Translations under genes and position numbers: made by a program
Assembly: GCF_001577265.1 (NCBI RefSeq)
Contig: NZ_CP014517.1
Span: 4,190,501 to 4,254,500, forward strand
Direction: 5' to 3'
Length of the DNA stretch: 64,000 nt
Source: Variovorax sp. PAMC 28711
GTDB lineage: Bacteria; Pseudomonadota; Gammaproteobacteria; Burkholderiales; Burkholderiaceae_C
Part shown: positions 1-12,496 of the stretch, piece by piece
Numbering within the stretch: position 1 is the stretch's first letter
Layout: every line of letters starts with the position of its first letter
The notes under the pieces: model-generated
What the model saw: only the letters and a program-made list of their open reading frames with translations
What the model was told of the DNA's origin: nothing
Databases searched by the model: none

Positions 1-623
1 TCGACAACGACGGCGTCATCGCCGACCTGCACACCCACATCGAAGCCGAGCTCGGCGAGGCACTCGCGGCACGCTACTGGGCCGGCCTCGAGGCACTGCG
101 GGACGAGCTCGGTTATGTCGACTACCTCGGCGCGGTGCAGCGCCTGCGCCGCGAGATGGACCCGCTGCAAATCAGCGATCCGCGCCTGCTGCAGATCGGC
201 CGCTACATGGTCGACTACCCGTTCGCCGACCGGCTCTATCCGGGCGCACTGCCGGCGCTCCAGTACCTCCAGACGACGGGCTCGGCCGTCATCGTTTCGG
301 ACGGCGACGTGGTGTTCCAGCCGCGCAAGGTCGAGCGTTCCGGCCTGTGGGGCGCGGTCGATGGGCAGGTGCTGATCTACGTGCACAAGGAGCACATGCT
401 CGAGACGATTGCGCAGCTGTATCCCGCGCGCCGCTACGTGATGATCGACGACAAGCTGCGCATCCTCGCGGCCATGAAAGCCATCTGGGGCGCGCGCCTG
501 ACGACGGTCTTCGTGCGCCAGGGGCACTACGCGCTCGACACCGAAGCCATCGCCGGCTTCGAGCCGGCCGACATCACGATCGAACGCATCGCCGACCTGT
601 CCACGCTGACGTGGACACACTGA
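1..623 (+). CDS. HAD-family hydrolase, 5' end outside the window
   Basis: The reading frame is already open at base 3 and reads [10 protein letters not shown], the acidic HAD motif I (DxDG-like), so only a few N-terminal residues are missing. About 206 residues are visible. The segment [15 protein letters not shown] contains the motif II region (VSDG) and a following Lys/Arg, and [11 protein letters not shown] carries the paired acidic residues of motif IV. The family transfers phosphate through an aspartyl intermediate; the substrate cannot be told from sequence. It ends 26 bp before the phosphoglucomutase gene on the same strand, so the two may be co-transcribed. Confidence 0.75.
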   Translation, partial: DNDGVIADLHTHIEAELGEALAARYWAGLEALRDELGYVDYLGAVQRLRREMDPLQISDPRLLQIGRYMVDYPFADRLYPGALPALQYLQTTGSAVIVSDGDVVFQPRKVERSGLWGAVDGQVLIYVHKEHMLETIAQLYPARRYVMIDDKLRILAAMKAIWGARLTTVFVRQGHYALDTEAIAGFEPADITIERIADLSTLTWTH

Positions 624-649
624 ACACACCCGCACACGGAAGCCACATC

Positions 650-2305
650 ATGAGCCAGAAGATCAGCCCCCTCGCCGGCCACCCGGCACCCCAGAGCCTG
701 CTCGTCGACGTGCCGCGGCTCGTCTCGGCGTACTACACCGGACGGCCCGATCCCTCGGTGCCGGCGCAGCGTGTGGCTTTCGGCACGTCAGGCCACCGCG
801 GATCGTCGTTCGACAACGCGTTCAACGAGTGGCACGTGCTGGCTATTTCGCAGGCGATCTGCGATGACCGTCGGCAGAAGGGCATCGACGGCCCGCTATT
901 TCTCGGGATCGATACGCATGCGCTGTCGACGCCGGCGCTCTGCAGCGCGATCGAAGTGCTGGCGGCCAACGGCGTCGAATTGATGCTGGCCAAAGACGAC
1001 GAGTACACGCCGACGCCCGCCATCTCTCACGCCATCCTGGTCTACAACCGCGGGCGCACCGAGCACCTGGCCGACGGCATCGTCATCACGCCTTCGCACA
1101 ACCCGCCCGAGAGCGGCGGGTTCAAGTACAACCCGCCGAACGGCGGGCCGGCCGGCACCGATATCACGGGCGCGGTCGAGGCGGCTGCCAACCAGTTTCT
1201 CGCAAACGCGCTGGCGGGCGTGAAGCGCATGCCGCTCGCGCAGGCACTGCGGGCGTCGACCACGCATCGCCATGATTTCCTGACGACCTATGTCGAAGAC
1301 CTCGCTAACGTGGTCGACATGGACGCGATCCGCAGCGGCGGCGGCCCGCTCGCCGTCAACCCGCTGGGCGGCGCCGGCGTCCACTACTGGGGCGCCATTG
1401 CGGCCCGCTACAAGCTCGACCTCACCGTGCTGAGCGACGCGGTCGATCCGACGTTCCGCTTCATGACGCTCGACTGGGATGGCCGCATCCGCATGGACCC
1501 CTCGTCGCCGTACGCGATGAACAGCCTGATCGCGCTGAAAGACCGCTACCCGATCGCCTTCGCCTGCGACACCGACCACGACCGCCACGGCGTCGTCACC
1601 GCATCGGCTGGCCTGCTGCAGCCCAACAGCTATCTCGCGGTGATGGCCGACTACCTTTTCACGCACCGCCCGGAGTGGCCGAAGACCGCAGCGCTCGGCA
1701 AGACGCTGGTGAGCAGCAGCCTGATCGACCGCGTCGCCGCGAACGTGGGCCGCACGCTGTACGAAGTGCCGGTGGGGTTCAAGTGGTTCGTCGACGGGCT
1801 GGTCGACGGCTCGCTCGGCTTCGTGGGCGAAGAGAGCGCCGGCGCCAGTTTCCTGCGACGCGACGGCTCGGTCTGGACCACCGACAAGGACGGTCTGGCA
1901 CCGGCCCTGCTCTCGGGCGAGATCCGGGCACGCACCGGGCGCGACCCTGGCGAGCGCTACGCAGCGCTGACGGCGAAGCTCGGCAACCCGGTGTCGGATC
2001 GCGTCGACGCATCGGCCACGCCGGCGCAGAAAAAGCGCCTGTCGACGTTGTCGCCCGCGCAAATCCAGTCGAAGGAACTGGCCGGCGAAAAAATCACCCG
2101 CGTGCTGAGCAATGCGCCAGGCAACGGCGCTGCGCTGGGCGGCGTCAAGGTGATGACCGAGAACGGGTGGTTCGCGGCACGCCCGTCGGGCACCGAAGAC
2201 ATCTACAAGATCTACGGCGAAAGCTTTCTCGGCGCCGATCACCTCAAGCGCATCCTCGCCGAGGCACAACAAGTGGTCAACAGCGCCCTGGGCGACCCGG
2301 CCTGA
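650..2305 (+). CDS. pgm: Phosphoglucomutase (alpha-D-glucose phosphate-specific)
   Basis: Cytosolic interconversion of glucose 1-phosphate and glucose 6-phosphate, linking sugar-nucleotide synthesis with glycolysis. The 551-residue length matches bacterial Pgm. Four alpha-phosphohexomutase signatures are visible in order: catalytic serine loop [11 protein letters not shown] (Ser149), metal loop DTDHDRHG (about 307-314), sugar-binding loop GEESAGASF (about 393-401) and the C-terminal phosphate-binding [15 protein letters not shown]. The [11 protein letters not shown] form fits the Pgm subfamily rather than ManB/GlmM. The ATG at 650 is preceded by GGAAG, and the N-terminus ([13 protein letters not shown]) resembles known Pgm proteins. 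Confidence 0.95.
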   Translation: MSQKISPLAGHPAPQSLLVDVPRLVSAYYTGRPDPSVPAQRVAFGTSGHRGSSFDNAFNEWHVLAISQAICDDRRQKGIDGPLFLGIDTHALSTPALCSAIEVLAANGVELMLAKDDEYTPTPAISHAILVYNRGRTEHLADGIVITPSHNPPESGGFKYNPPNGGPAGTDITGAVEAAANQFLANALAGVKRMPLAQALRASTTHRHDFLTTYVEDLANVVDMDAIRSGGGPLAVNPLGGAGVHYWGAIAARYKLDLTVLSDAVDPTFRFMTLDWDGRIRMDPSSPYAMNSLIALKDRYPIAFACDTDHDRHGVVTASAGLLQPNSYLAVMADYLFTHRPEWPKTAALGKTLVSSSLIDRVAANVGRTLYEVPVGFKWFVDGLVDGSLGFVGEESAGASFLRRDGSVWTTDKDGLAPALLSGEIRARTGRDPGERYAALTAKLGNPVSDRVDASATPAQKKRLSTLSPAQIQSKELAGEKITRVLSNAPGNGAALGGVKVMTENGWFAARPSGTEDIYKIYGESFLGADHLKRILAEAQQVVNSALGDPA

Positions 2306-2351
2306 AAGTCACTACCATCCGGGCACTCCAACCATTCAGAGGAATACACAA

Positions 2352-2756
2352 ATGTTCAAAAGTGACGATACCGGCAAGCTGGTCCTGCGCCTGGCGCTCG
2401 GCATCCTGATCCTGTTGCACGGCATCGCCAAGCTCAAGGGCGGCGTCGGCTTCATTTCCGGCCAGCTGACAGCACACGGTTTGCCCGCCGCGCTCGCCTA
2501 CGGCGCCTACATCGGCGAAGTCGTCGCGCCGATTCTGGTCATCGTCGGCTTTTTCACCCGGCCTGCCGCATGGATCATCGCGATCAACATGGTGTTCGCG
2601 ATTTTCCTGGTCCACATGGCCGACCTCGGCGCCATGACCAAACAAGGCGGTTGGGCGCTCGAACTGCAAGGCATGTTCCTGTTCGCCGCCATCGCGGTCG
2701 GTTTCATGGGCGCTGGCCGCCTGAGCCTGGGCGGCAGCACCGGCAAGTTCAACTGA
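2352..2756 (+). CDS. DoxX-family inner-membrane protein
   Basis: A 134-residue protein with four hydrophobic segments (roughly residues 10-25, 50-67, 72-92 and 103-124) and the DoxX pattern of a first helix ending in HGIAKL, then a short amphipathic stretch. DoxX proteins are small membrane proteins linked to thiosulfate/quinone chemistry or redox stress in some bacteria; no substrate can be assigned here. A good ribosome-binding site (AGAGGAA) lies before the ATG. It is convergent with def, with a 10-bp gap. Confidence 0.8.
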   Translation: MFKSDDTGKLVLRLALGILILLHGIAKLKGGVGFISGQLTAHGLPAALAYGAYIGEVVAPILVIVGFFTRPAAWIIAINMVFAIFLVHMADLGAMTKQGGWALELQGMFLFAAIAVGFMGAGRLSLGGSTGKFN

Positions 2757-2767
2757 TCCGTCAGGGT

Positions 2768-3328
2768 TCAGTCGTCGTCGCCGGCATCGAGGCCTGGAAA
2801 CAGGACCTCGGTAAAACCGAAGCGCGAAAAATCGCGCACCCGCATCGGATACAGCTTGCCGAGCAGATGGTCGACTTCATGCTGCACGACTCGCGCATGG
2901 AACCCACTCACGGTGCGGTCAATCGGGTCGCCGTACGGATCGAAGCCGGTGTAGCGAATGCTGGCGAATCGCGGCACCACGCCGCGCAATCCGGGCACTG
3001 AAAGACAGCCTTCCCAGCCCTCTTCTTCGTCGTCGCCCATTGGCGTGATGACCGGATTGAGAAGCACAGTGCGCGGCACGATCGGCGCTTCGGGATAACG
3101 TGGATTCACCGAATCCGTCCCAAAAATAACGAGCTGCTGGTCGACCCCGATCTGCGGGGCAGCCAGGCCAGCGCCGTTGACGCTGTGCATGGTTTCGAAC
3201 ATGTCGCGCACCAACAGGTGCAGTTCGTCGGTGTCGAAGGCCGCCACCGGCTGCGCGATGCGCAGCAGGCGGAGATCGCCCATCTTGAGAATGTCGCGAA
3301 CGGTCAGGGCTGTTCCTTGTTGTTCCAC
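2768..3328 (-). CDS. def: Peptide deformylase
   Basis: Removes the formyl group from the N-terminal Met of new proteins. All three metallo-deformylase motifs are present: [10 protein letters not shown] (motif I), EGCLSVPG with the metal-binding Cys (motif II) and QHEVDHLLG with the two metal-binding His and catalytic Glu (motif III). The length of 186 residues is typical. The frame opens with a GTG at 3328 that overlaps the upstream lipoprotein gene by 25 bp; a shorter start at the Met of KMGDLRLL is possible but would remove the conserved [10 protein letters not shown]. It sits here with a lipoprotein gene rather than with fmt, so it may be one of several deformylases. Confidence 0.93.
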   Translation of the reverse strand: MEQQGTALTVRDILKMGDLRLLRIAQPVAAFDTDELHLLVRDMFETMHSVNGAGLAAPQIGVDQQLVIFGTDSVNPRYPEAPIVPRTVLLNPVITPMGDDEEEGWEGCLSVPGLRGVVPRFASIRYTGFDPYGDPIDRTVSGFHARVVQHEVDHLLGKLYPMRVRDFSRFGFTEVLFPGLDAGDDD

Positions 3329-3756
3329 GATGGCTGCACCACTGCGCCAGGACCACGTGCCGACGGGGGCACGACGAACGGGCGGGGCACGCCTTGCGGT
3401 GCACGCGCTGCGGGCTGCGGCTGAATAGGACGGCCCGGTCCGACGCCGGGCGCATAGCCGCCACCAGGACGCGGCGGCGTGTAGCCGGGTCGGCCACCGT
3501 AATACCCGTTGCCGCCTCTCCCGCGCCCGTCGTAGTACGGTTGCCGGTAAGGCTCACGGTAATACGACGAACCGCCGCCGTAATAGCCACCGCCCTGGAT
3601 GTAGACGGGCGGCGCGACCACCACCGGCGACGGATCGGAATAGTACGGCTGCGAATAGCCGCCGTCCCCGTAGTACCCGGGCCCGGCAACGCAGCCGGTC
3701 AACGTGACGACGGCACCCATGGCGGCGACAAGGCCGAGCGATCGAATTCTGTTCAT
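3304..3756 (-). CDS. Gly/Tyr/Pro-rich lipoprotein
   Basis: 150 residues with a lipoprotein signal peptide ending in lipobox LTGC (Cys22). The mature part is low complexity: Tyr- and Gly-rich to about residue 90, then Pro-rich, with no recognisable domain. It is probably anchored in the envelope and partly disordered. The ATG at 3756 follows CAGGAG. The gene overlaps the start of def downstream by 25 bp, suggesting translational coupling. Function unknown. Confidence 0.75.
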   Translation of the reverse strand: MNRIRSLGLVAAMGAVVTLTGCVAGPGYYGDGGYSQPYYSDPSPVVVAPPVYIQGGGYYGGGSSYYREPYRQPYYDGRGRGGNGYYGGRPGYTPPRPGGGYAPGVGPGRPIQPQPAARAPQGVPRPFVVPPSARGPGAVVQPSWNNKEQP

Positions 3757-3844
3757 GGCATAACTCCTGTGACACCTGTTTCAACGGCCTACCGTAAACC
3801 TTGTTGACTGCGCTTGTGTGAAGCCAGGTAACCTGCGGTAAGCA

Positions 3845-6031
<2,187 letters not shown>

Positions 6032-7666
6032 TCAGCGCTGTGGACGGATGCGATAGATCGCGTTGTTCAGGTCGGCACTCATGTAGATCGAGCCGTCGCG
6101 CCCCACGGCCACACCCGTCACCACATAGGGCGGCGGCATGCCGGGCCCGCCGGCCATGCCGATCGGCAGGTTCTCGGCCACCGTGCGGCGCTGGCCGTCG
6201 ACCGCGTCGATCTCCACAAGCCGCCGCGCCGCACTTTCCGCCACGATGAAACTGCCCCACGGGGTCTGCGCCACGCCTTCCGGGAGCGCGAGTCCTTCTG
6301 CGACGGTGCGCGACGCACCGCCGTCGAGCGGCACGCGGGTCAGTTTGCCGGCGGCCTCGGTGACATAGAGCGCGCCGTCCTGGCCCAGCACCATCTGGAC
6401 CGGCCCGCCCAATCCGCTGGCCAGCACTTTCTTGTCGGCGAACTTGGGGCCACTGGCGCGAGTGATCGAGCCCGTGGCGATCTCCGCGTACACCACGCTG
6501 CCATCGGCCATCGGAATCGCGTCGTAGGGCGCCTTCAGCCCGTGGATCGTCTCGACGGTCTTGAGCGTCTGGCGGTCGACCAGCTGCACGGTGCCGGTGA
6601 ACCACGACGTCAGCGCGAACAGCCTGGCCGACAACCCCACGGCAAACGGATAGTCGAGATCGGGATCGCGCTGCATGCGGAACACGTCGCGCACCGCGCC
6701 GTTGCGCACATCCACCTGCCGGAAGCCGAAGACGTCGGCCACCCAGAGGTCGTCGCCGTCGATCTTCAGGCCGGCGGGCAGGGCCACCTTGCCGCTCGTC
6801 AGGGTCCGCAGGTCGCCGGTGGCCGGATTGAACGCCTGGATCTGGTTGTTGGCCATGTTCGACACGTAGACCGTGCCGTCCGGCGCGATCGCGAGGTTGT
6901 CGAGCGACGGTTCGAGTTGTTTGGCAACGGTCTTGCGCCCCGTGGCGAGGTCGACCTTGACCAGCTCGCCGGAGCGGGTGTCGACCACCCACAGGTTGCC
7001 CTTGCCATCGAGGTTGGCGGCGGCCGGAATCTTGAAGCCCTCCGCGATCACGGTCATGTTGCCGTTGGCCGGATCGATCCTGACCACCTGGCCCTTGAAC
7101 CACAGCGGTCCGTAGAGCATGCCGTCGGGACCGACCTCGAAGCCGTTGAAACCGCCCATGTCTTTCTTGATGAGCCGCGGCGGCGCTTTGCCTGCGCGAT
7201 CGATCTCCCACAGCGCATCGCCGAGGAACACCTGCGACGCATAGAGCTTGCCGTTGCGCCGGTCGAAGTCCAGCGAGTTGAGGCCGGGAAGATCCTTCGC
7301 CAGCACCTGCATCGGTGCGCTGTCGCTCTCGCGGTAGCGCAGCATGCCCATGAGGTAGTTGGTCCACGCGAGCTCGCCGCGCGCGCCGACCGCGATGTCG
7401 TCGGCTTGTCCTTCGGGCCCGGGGACCAGCACCTTTGCAGCGCCGGTCGTGCGGTCGACTTCCCACAGCGAGCTGCCGACGACCGAGCCGGCCAGCAAGC
7501 GGCCCTTCTGGTCGACCGCCAGCCCGTGGACGCCCGCGAACGACGACGGTGCGACCAGCACTTCGGGCGCCGCCCAGGCCGCGGGCCGCGTCGGCGGCGA
7601 GGTGCAGGCGCCGAGCAACGCCAGCGCAGCGCCGAGCCATGCGGCCCGGAAGGTGGTTTTTTTCAT
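6032..7666 (-). CDS. SMP-30/NHL-like beta-propeller lipoprotein
   Basis: 544 residues. The start is the ATG at 7666 with RBS GAGGAGA directly before it; the frame is open further upstream, but that part is Arg/Ser-rich and not protein-like. The N-terminus is a lipoprotein signal (LLGACTSPP). The rest is a run of short repeated blades with phrases such as VHGLAVDQKGRLLAGS, APDGTVYVSNMANNQI and GQDGALYVTEAAGKLTRV, typical of SMP-30/gluconolactonase or NHL/YVTN six-bladed propellers. Some relatives hydrolyse lactones, but no activity can be assigned. It probably faces the periplasm. The position between ligA and zipA looks like an insertion into the conserved smc-zipA-ligA group. Confidence 0.75.
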   Translation of the reverse strand: MKKTTFRAAWLGAALALLGACTSPPTRPAAWAAPEVLVAPSSFAGVHGLAVDQKGRLLAGSVVGSSLWEVDRTTGAAKVLVPGPEGQADDIAVGARGELAWTNYLMGMLRYRESDSAPMQVLAKDLPGLNSLDFDRRNGKLYASQVFLGDALWEIDRAGKAPPRLIKKDMGGFNGFEVGPDGMLYGPLWFKGQVVRIDPANGNMTVIAEGFKIPAAANLDGKGNLWVVDTRSGELVKVDLATGRKTVAKQLEPSLDNLAIAPDGTVYVSNMANNQIQAFNPATGDLRTLTSGKVALPAGLKIDGDDLWVADVFGFRQVDVRNGAVRDVFRMQRDPDLDYPFAVGLSARLFALTSWFTGTVQLVDRQTLKTVETIHGLKAPYDAIPMADGSVVYAEIATGSITRASGPKFADKKVLASGLGGPVQMVLGQDGALYVTEAAGKLTRVPLDGGASRTVAEGLALPEGVAQTPWGSFIVAESAARRLVEIDAVDGQRRTVAENLPIGMAGGPGMPPPYVVTGVAVGRDGSIYMSADLNNAIYRIRPQR

Positions 7667-7769
7667 GGTTGTCTCCTCGCGCAGAGGTGCGCGAAGGCAA
7701 TCTAGCGGCCGTCCGGAGGCCGCGGCAACCGGGCTTTCCCGGCGCCGGGACGCGTGCGCGACTCCGGCG

Positions 7770-8867
7770 TTAGCTGAAGAGCCGGCGCGCGAGCGGCGAT
7801 CCGGCCGCGAGGTCGCGCGCTTCGAGCGTGTCGTAGAGCTGTTCGAGGTCGGCACCGATCACGTCCATGGTCTCGTCGCGCAGCAGTTGCCCGTCGCCGT
7901 CGGTCACGACGCCATCCATGTCGCGCGCCAGCGAGGCGGCGGCTTCGCGCATGCGGCGGAACGGCTCTTCGCCGCGGTCCACTTGCGGCACGTCGAGGCT
8001 CAGGGTCAGTTCGCGAATCGCCGATTGCGCCGGGTCATCGGCCAGCGCAGCTTGCGTGTCGAAGGACAGGCCGAGGATCGGTGGCAGGCCGGCTTCGGAG
8101 GTCGGCAAGACCATGCGGCCGGGGATGATCCCCGCCACGAAGCCCAGGCGTGCCGCGTTCTGCTGCACGTAGCCAGGGCTCCAGGCCGCGTGCAGGGCGC
8201 GCAGCACGAAACCGAGCTGCGCGTCGTGCCCGCTCGCGAACTGATCGAGTTCGCGCGCACGCGAGACCTCGTCGAGCATCTCGGGAAATTCCGGGGCGCC
8301 ATTGAGCGCGTCGGCGAAGGCCTGCGCCTTGACGACGAACTCCGAATATTCGATTTCGTTGAGCGCGCCGGTGCGATTGGCCAGCTGCACGCCGACCTGG
8401 AACGCGCCGTAGCGCTGGCCGGGCGCGGGCATTTCCCATTCGCCGGTGTGCTCGTTGAGGCCCTCGATCGCGACCGGCTTGCTGCCGGCGCGGCGCGTCG
8501 CGGGCATCGCGGCGATGGCGGCGTCGCCCGAGGCGAGACCGTCGAGCGACACGGGGGCGATGACGTCGATCAGCGGGTCGAGGCCACCACGGCGGTCCGC
8601 CGTCGGGATCGGCAGCGCCGTGGGCGCCGGCAGATCGGGGTCGAACAAGGGCTCGTGCCGCTCGTTGCCCGGTGTCGGATACGGATCGCTGTGCATCACC
8701 GGGTCTTCAGGCGACAGCGGCGCCGGCATCGTGCCCCGGGGCAGTTCGCCGTCGACGGCATCGGGCTGGCGCGGCGCGTTGCGGCGTGAACTCCAGGCGT
8801 TGTAGCCGATGACGGCCGCGAGGACGAGGCCGCCGAGGATCGCCAGGGCGACGGTGAGATTGCTCAT
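7770..8867 (-). CDS. zipA: Cell division protein ZipA homologue (FtsZ-binding)
   Basis: 365 residues: one N-terminal transmembrane helix (TVALAILGGLVLAAVIGY), a Pro-rich linker, and a C-terminal domain of the ZipA FtsZ-binding type (residues about 190-360, from GAFQVGVQLANRTGALNEIEY). It tethers the Z-ring to the inner membrane. The start is 19 bp downstream of smc, the same order as in other Burkholderiales, which supports the call although the sequence is diverged from enteric ZipA. Confidence 0.85.
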   Translation of the reverse strand: MSNLTVALAILGGLVLAAVIGYNAWSSRRNAPRQPDAVDGELPRGTMPAPLSPEDPVMHSDPYPTPGNERHEPLFDPDLPAPTALPIPTADRRGGLDPLIDVIAPVSLDGLASGDAAIAAMPATRRAGSKPVAIEGLNEHTGEWEMPAPGQRYGAFQVGVQLANRTGALNEIEYSEFVVKAQAFADALNGAPEFPEMLDEVSRARELDQFASGHDAQLGFVLRALHAAWSPGYVQQNAARLGFVAGIIPGRMVLPTSEAGLPPILGLSFDTQAALADDPAQSAIRELTLSLDVPQVDRGEEPFRRMREAAASLARDMDGVVTDGDGQLLRDETMDVIGADLEQLYDTLEARDLAAGSPLARRLFS

Positions 8868-8886
8868 GGTGCGGGCGGGTGCGGGA

Positions 8887-11800
8887 TCAGGCAGCTTCGA
8901 CGAGCGACACGGCGGATTCCATGTCGACCGCCACGATGCGCGACACGCCCTGCTCCTGCATCGTCACGCCGATCAACTGTTCGGCCATTTCCATGGCGAT
9001 CTTGTTGTGACTGATGAAGAGGAACTGGGTTTCGCGGCTCATGGCGGTGACGAGTTTGGCATAGCGCTCGGTGTTGGCGTCGTCCAGCGGCGCATCCACT
9101 TCGTCCAGCAGGCAGAAAGGCGCAGGGTTGAGCTGGAAGATCGCGAACACCAGCGCAATCGCGGTGAGCGCCTTCTCGCCGCCCGAGAGCAAATGGATGG
9201 TCTGGTTCTTCTTGCCGGGCGGCTGCGCGAGCACCTGCACGCCGGCATCGAGGATTTCGTCGCCGGTCATGACGAGCCTCGCATTGCCGCCGCCGAACAA
9301 CTCCGGGAACATGCGGCTGAAATGCTCGTTGACCACCTTGAAGGTGCCGCCCAGCAGTTCGCGGGTCTCGCCGTCGATCTTGCGTATCGCGTCTTCCAGC
9401 GTGCCGATGGCCTCGTTCAGGTCGGCCGATTGCGCGTCGAGGAAGGTCTTGCGCTCGGTGGCCGTGGCCAGTTCGTCGAGCGCCGCCAGATTGACCGCGC
9501 CGAGTGCGGCGACTTCGCGGTGCAGACGGTCGATCTCGCCCTGCAGGCCGGTCAGCTTGACCTTGTCGGTGTCGATGGACAGCGCGACCGCTTCGAGATC
9601 GGCCTCCGCATCGGTCAGCAGCTGCTGGTACTGCTCGAAGCCGAGACGCGCGGCCTGTTCCTTCAGCTGGAATTCGGTGATGCGCTGGCGCAGCGGATCG
9701 AGCTCGCGCTCGAGCGTCAGCCGCCGCTCGTCGCTGGCGCGCAGCTTCTGCGTGAGGTCGTCGTACTGGCTGCGCGTCGCGCCGAGCGCGGTCTCGCGTT
9801 CCAGCTTGAGCGACAGCGCGTCTTGCAGGCCGGCCTGGGCTGCGGCGTCGGACAGGCGTCCGAACTCCGCGCGAGCGCGCTCTTCTTCGTCGGCCAGCGC
9901 GACGTTCTGCTGCGCGGCCGTTTCGATGGCGCGGTTCAGCTCGCCGCGGCGGGCTTCCAGCGTGCGTTGCGAGAACGTCGCCTCCTGTGCCTGGCGTTCC
10001 AGGCTGCGGTGCTGTTCGCGCGCGGCGTTGAGCGCACGACCGGCTTCGATCACGCGCTCGTCGAGTTGCGCGTGGCGCTCCTGGCTGTCGGCCAGCTGCA
10101 TGTCGAGCTCCTCGAAGCGCGACTCGGCGGCGAACCGCTTTTCCTGCAACTCTTCGAGCTGCGCATCGACCTCGCCGAGGTCGTTGGCGAGCTGCTCGCT
10201 GCGCGCGCGCGTCTGCTCGGCCAGTTGCGACAGGCGCAAGGTTTCAACCTGCAGCTCATGCGCGCGCGACTGGGTTTCGGCGGCTTCACGGCGCGCACCG
10301 ACCAGCCGCGAAGCGGCATCCGCGTATGCGGCCTCGGCGCGGACCAACGCGGTGCGCGACTCGTCGTTGATGAGGGTCTGGGCACGCAGCTGACGGTCGA
10401 GGTTTTCCATCTCCTGCTGGCGCGCCAGCAAGCCGGCCTGCTCGGAATCCTGCGCGTAGAAGCTCACGCTGTGCAGCGACACGGCATGGCCGCTCTTTAC
10501 ATAGATGACTTCGCCGGGCTGCAACTGGTCGCGCTGCGCCATCGCATCGTCGAAGCTCTGCGCCGTGAGGCAGCCGTGCAGCCATTCGACCAGCAAGGCC
10601 TGGAGGCCGGCGTCGTTCAGCCGAAGCAGGTCCGACAGGCGGGGCAAGGCGCCCTGCCCGGTCGACACGCCTGCGGCGGGCGGACTGTAGAACGCGAGCT
10701 TGGCGGGCGGCGCGTCGTTGCCGAAGGCGCGCACCATCTCGAGCCGGCTGACTTCAAGTGCGCCCATGCGTTCTCGCAGCGCGGATTCGAGGGCGCTCTC
10801 CCAACCCTGCTCGATGTGGATGCGGCTCCACAGCCCCTGCAGGCCTTCGAGGCCGTGCTTCGCGAGCCACGGCGCGAGCTTGCCGTCGGTCTTGACCTTT
10901 TCCTGCAGCGCACGCAGCGCCTCGAGCCGCGCCGACAGCTCGGCATGGCGGGCGCCCTCGGTGTTGACGGCCTGCTGCCGCGTCCGACGGTCGTCGTCGA
11001 GTTGCGGTACGTTGTCTTGAAGCTCCTGCAAGCGGGCTTCGGCTTCGGCGGAGGATTCCTGTGCCACGTCGAGTTGCGATTGCAGTTCGAGCAGACGTGC
11101 TTCATCGGGTGCGGCCAGGGCGTTCTTGTCGGCGCGAAGGCGTTCGCTGCGCTGCGTGAGCTGGCGGTTCTGGTCTTCGATGTTGCGCTGGTCGGCCGCC
11201 AGCACCTGGATCTGCTGCTGCACCTGCGTCACCGTCGCGCGCTGGGCATTGGCTTCGGTCTGCGCACGTTGCTGCGCTTCTTCGAGCTCCGGCATGCGTG
11301 CGTCATGGTCTTCCAGTTGCGCGGCCAGCGTGATGGCCTGCTCCTCGGCGGTGACGCCCTGGCCCGCCAGCGTTTCGATTTCGGCCTCGGCATCTTCACG
11401 GCGCGTGCCCCATTGCGCGATCTGTTCGCGCAACTGGACAAGGCGCTGCTCCACCCGCTGCCGCCCTTCGACCACGAAGCGGATCTCGCCTTCGAGCCGG
11501 CCGACTTCTGCGCTCGCTTCGTAGAGCTTGCCCTGGGCCTGGTTGACATGGTCGCCGGCGGCATAGTGCGCCTGGCGCACGGTTTCGAGTTCCGATTCGA
11601 TGCGGCGCAAATCGGCGGTGCGCGACTCGAGATCGTTCAGCGCCTTGCCCGCATCGGCCTTGACCTTCGCCTGGTCGTTCTCGCTCTCGCCGCGCTTCAG
11701 GAACCACAGCTGGTGCTGCTTCTTCGTGGCATCGCCCTGCAGCGTGTTGTAGCGCGCGGCCACCTCGGCCTGCTTCTCGAGTCGCTCCAGATTGGCGTTG

Positions 11801-12402
11801 AGTTCGCGCAGGATGTCTTCGACGCGCGTGAGGTTCTCGCGCGTGTCGCCGAGCCGGCTTTCGGTCTCGCGGCGACGCTCCTTGTACTTCGACACGCCGG
11901 CCGCTTCTTCGAGGAACAGGCGCAGCTCTTCGGGCTTGGACTCGATGATCCGGCTGATCGTGCCCTGCCCGATGATCGCGTAGGCACGCGGGCCGAGGCC
12001 GGTTCCGAGGAACACGTCCTGCACGTCGCGCCGACGCACCGGCTGGTTGTTGATGTAGTAGCTGCTGGTGCCGTCGCGCGTCAGCACGCGCTTGACGGCG
12101 ATTTCGGTGAACTGCGCCCACTGTCCGCCCGCACGGTGGTCGGCGTTGTCGAACACCAGTTCGACGCTCGATCGGCTGGCCTGCTTGCGCGTCGTGGTGC
12201 CATTGAAGATCACGTCCTGCATCGACTCGCCGCGCAGTTCGCTGGCGCGCGATTCACCGAGCACCCAACGCACCGCATCCATGATGTTCGACTTGCCGCA
12301 ACCGTTCGGGCCGACCACGCCGACGAGTTGGCCGGGCAGCAAAAAATTGGTGGGCTCAGCGAACGATTTGAAGCCGGAAAGCTTGATGGAGTTGAGACGC
12401 AC
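8887..12402 (-). CDS. smc: Chromosome segregation ATPase SMC
   Basis: Chromosome-condensing ATPase. The frame extends upstream, but the family N-terminus is RLNSIKLSGFKSF, so the GTG at 12402 is chosen, giving 1171 residues, the normal size. Walker A GPNGCGKSN is at residues 31-39; two long Glu/Arg/Ala-rich coiled coils flank a hinge near residues 500-660; the C-terminal ABC half has signature LLSGGEKALTAIALVFAIF and Walker B CLLDEVDAPLDDAN. There is no strong Shine-Dalgarno before this GTG, and a small hairpin sits just upstream. Confidence 0.96.
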   Translation of the reverse strand: MRLNSIKLSGFKSFAEPTNFLLPGQLVGVVGPNGCGKSNIMDAVRWVLGESRASELRGESMQDVIFNGTTTRKQASRSSVELVFDNADHRAGGQWAQFTEIAVKRVLTRDGTSSYYINNQPVRRRDVQDVFLGTGLGPRAYAIIGQGTISRIIESKPEELRLFLEEAAGVSKYKERRRETESRLGDTRENLTRVEDILRELNANLERLEKQAEVAARYNTLQGDATKKQHQLWFLKRGESENDQAKVKADAGKALNDLESRTADLRRIESELETVRQAHYAAGDHVNQAQGKLYEASAEVGRLEGEIRFVVEGRQRVEQRLVQLREQIAQWGTRREDAEAEIETLAGQGVTAEEQAITLAAQLEDHDARMPELEEAQQRAQTEANAQRATVTQVQQQIQVLAADQRNIEDQNRQLTQRSERLRADKNALAAPDEARLLELQSQLDVAQESSAEAEARLQELQDNVPQLDDDRRTRQQAVNTEGARHAELSARLEALRALQEKVKTDGKLAPWLAKHGLEGLQGLWSRIHIEQGWESALESALRERMGALEVSRLEMVRAFGNDAPPAKLAFYSPPAAGVSTGQGALPRLSDLLRLNDAGLQALLVEWLHGCLTAQSFDDAMAQRDQLQPGEVIYVKSGHAVSLHSVSFYAQDSEQAGLLARQQEMENLDRQLRAQTLINDESRTALVRAEAAYADAASRLVGARREAAETQSRAHELQVETLRLSQLAEQTRARSEQLANDLGEVDAQLEELQEKRFAAESRFEELDMQLADSQERHAQLDERVIEAGRALNAAREQHRSLERQAQEATFSQRTLEARRGELNRAIETAAQQNVALADEEERARAEFGRLSDAAAQAGLQDALSLKLERETALGATRSQYDDLTQKLRASDERRLTLERELDPLRQRITEFQLKEQAARLGFEQYQQLLTDAEADLEAVALSIDTDKVKLTGLQGEIDRLHREVAALGAVNLAALDELATATERKTFLDAQSADLNEAIGTLEDAIRKIDGETRELLGGTFKVVNEHFSRMFPELFGGGNARLVMTGDEILDAGVQVLAQPPGKKNQTIHLLSGGEKALTAIALVFAIFQLNPAPFCLLDEVDAPLDDANTERYAKLVTAMSRETQFLFISHNKIAMEMAEQLIGVTMQEQGVSRIVAVDMESAVSLVEAA

Positions 12403-12408
12403 GACGTG

Positions 12409-12424
12409 TTGGCTTTTTTGCCAA
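12409..12424 (-). promoter_or_regulatory. Small hairpin just upstream of the smc start
   Basis: TTGGC and GCCAA arms with a six-base homopolymer loop lie 6 bp upstream of the smc GTG, where the ribosome-binding site would be. It could influence initiation, but the 5-bp stem is weak and may be chance. Confidence 0.25.
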
Positions 12425-12496
12425 GGTGTTGATTTGTAAGGAAAAACGCATGCGGAATGCGGTGCCGCCCGAAGCGCCGATGATAACGTGCGCACC

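Noticed and set aside
8809..12432. A 1207-codon open frame on the plus strand
   Set aside because: Antisense to zipA and smc; composition and lack of motifs show it is a shadow of the high-GC coiled-coil gene.
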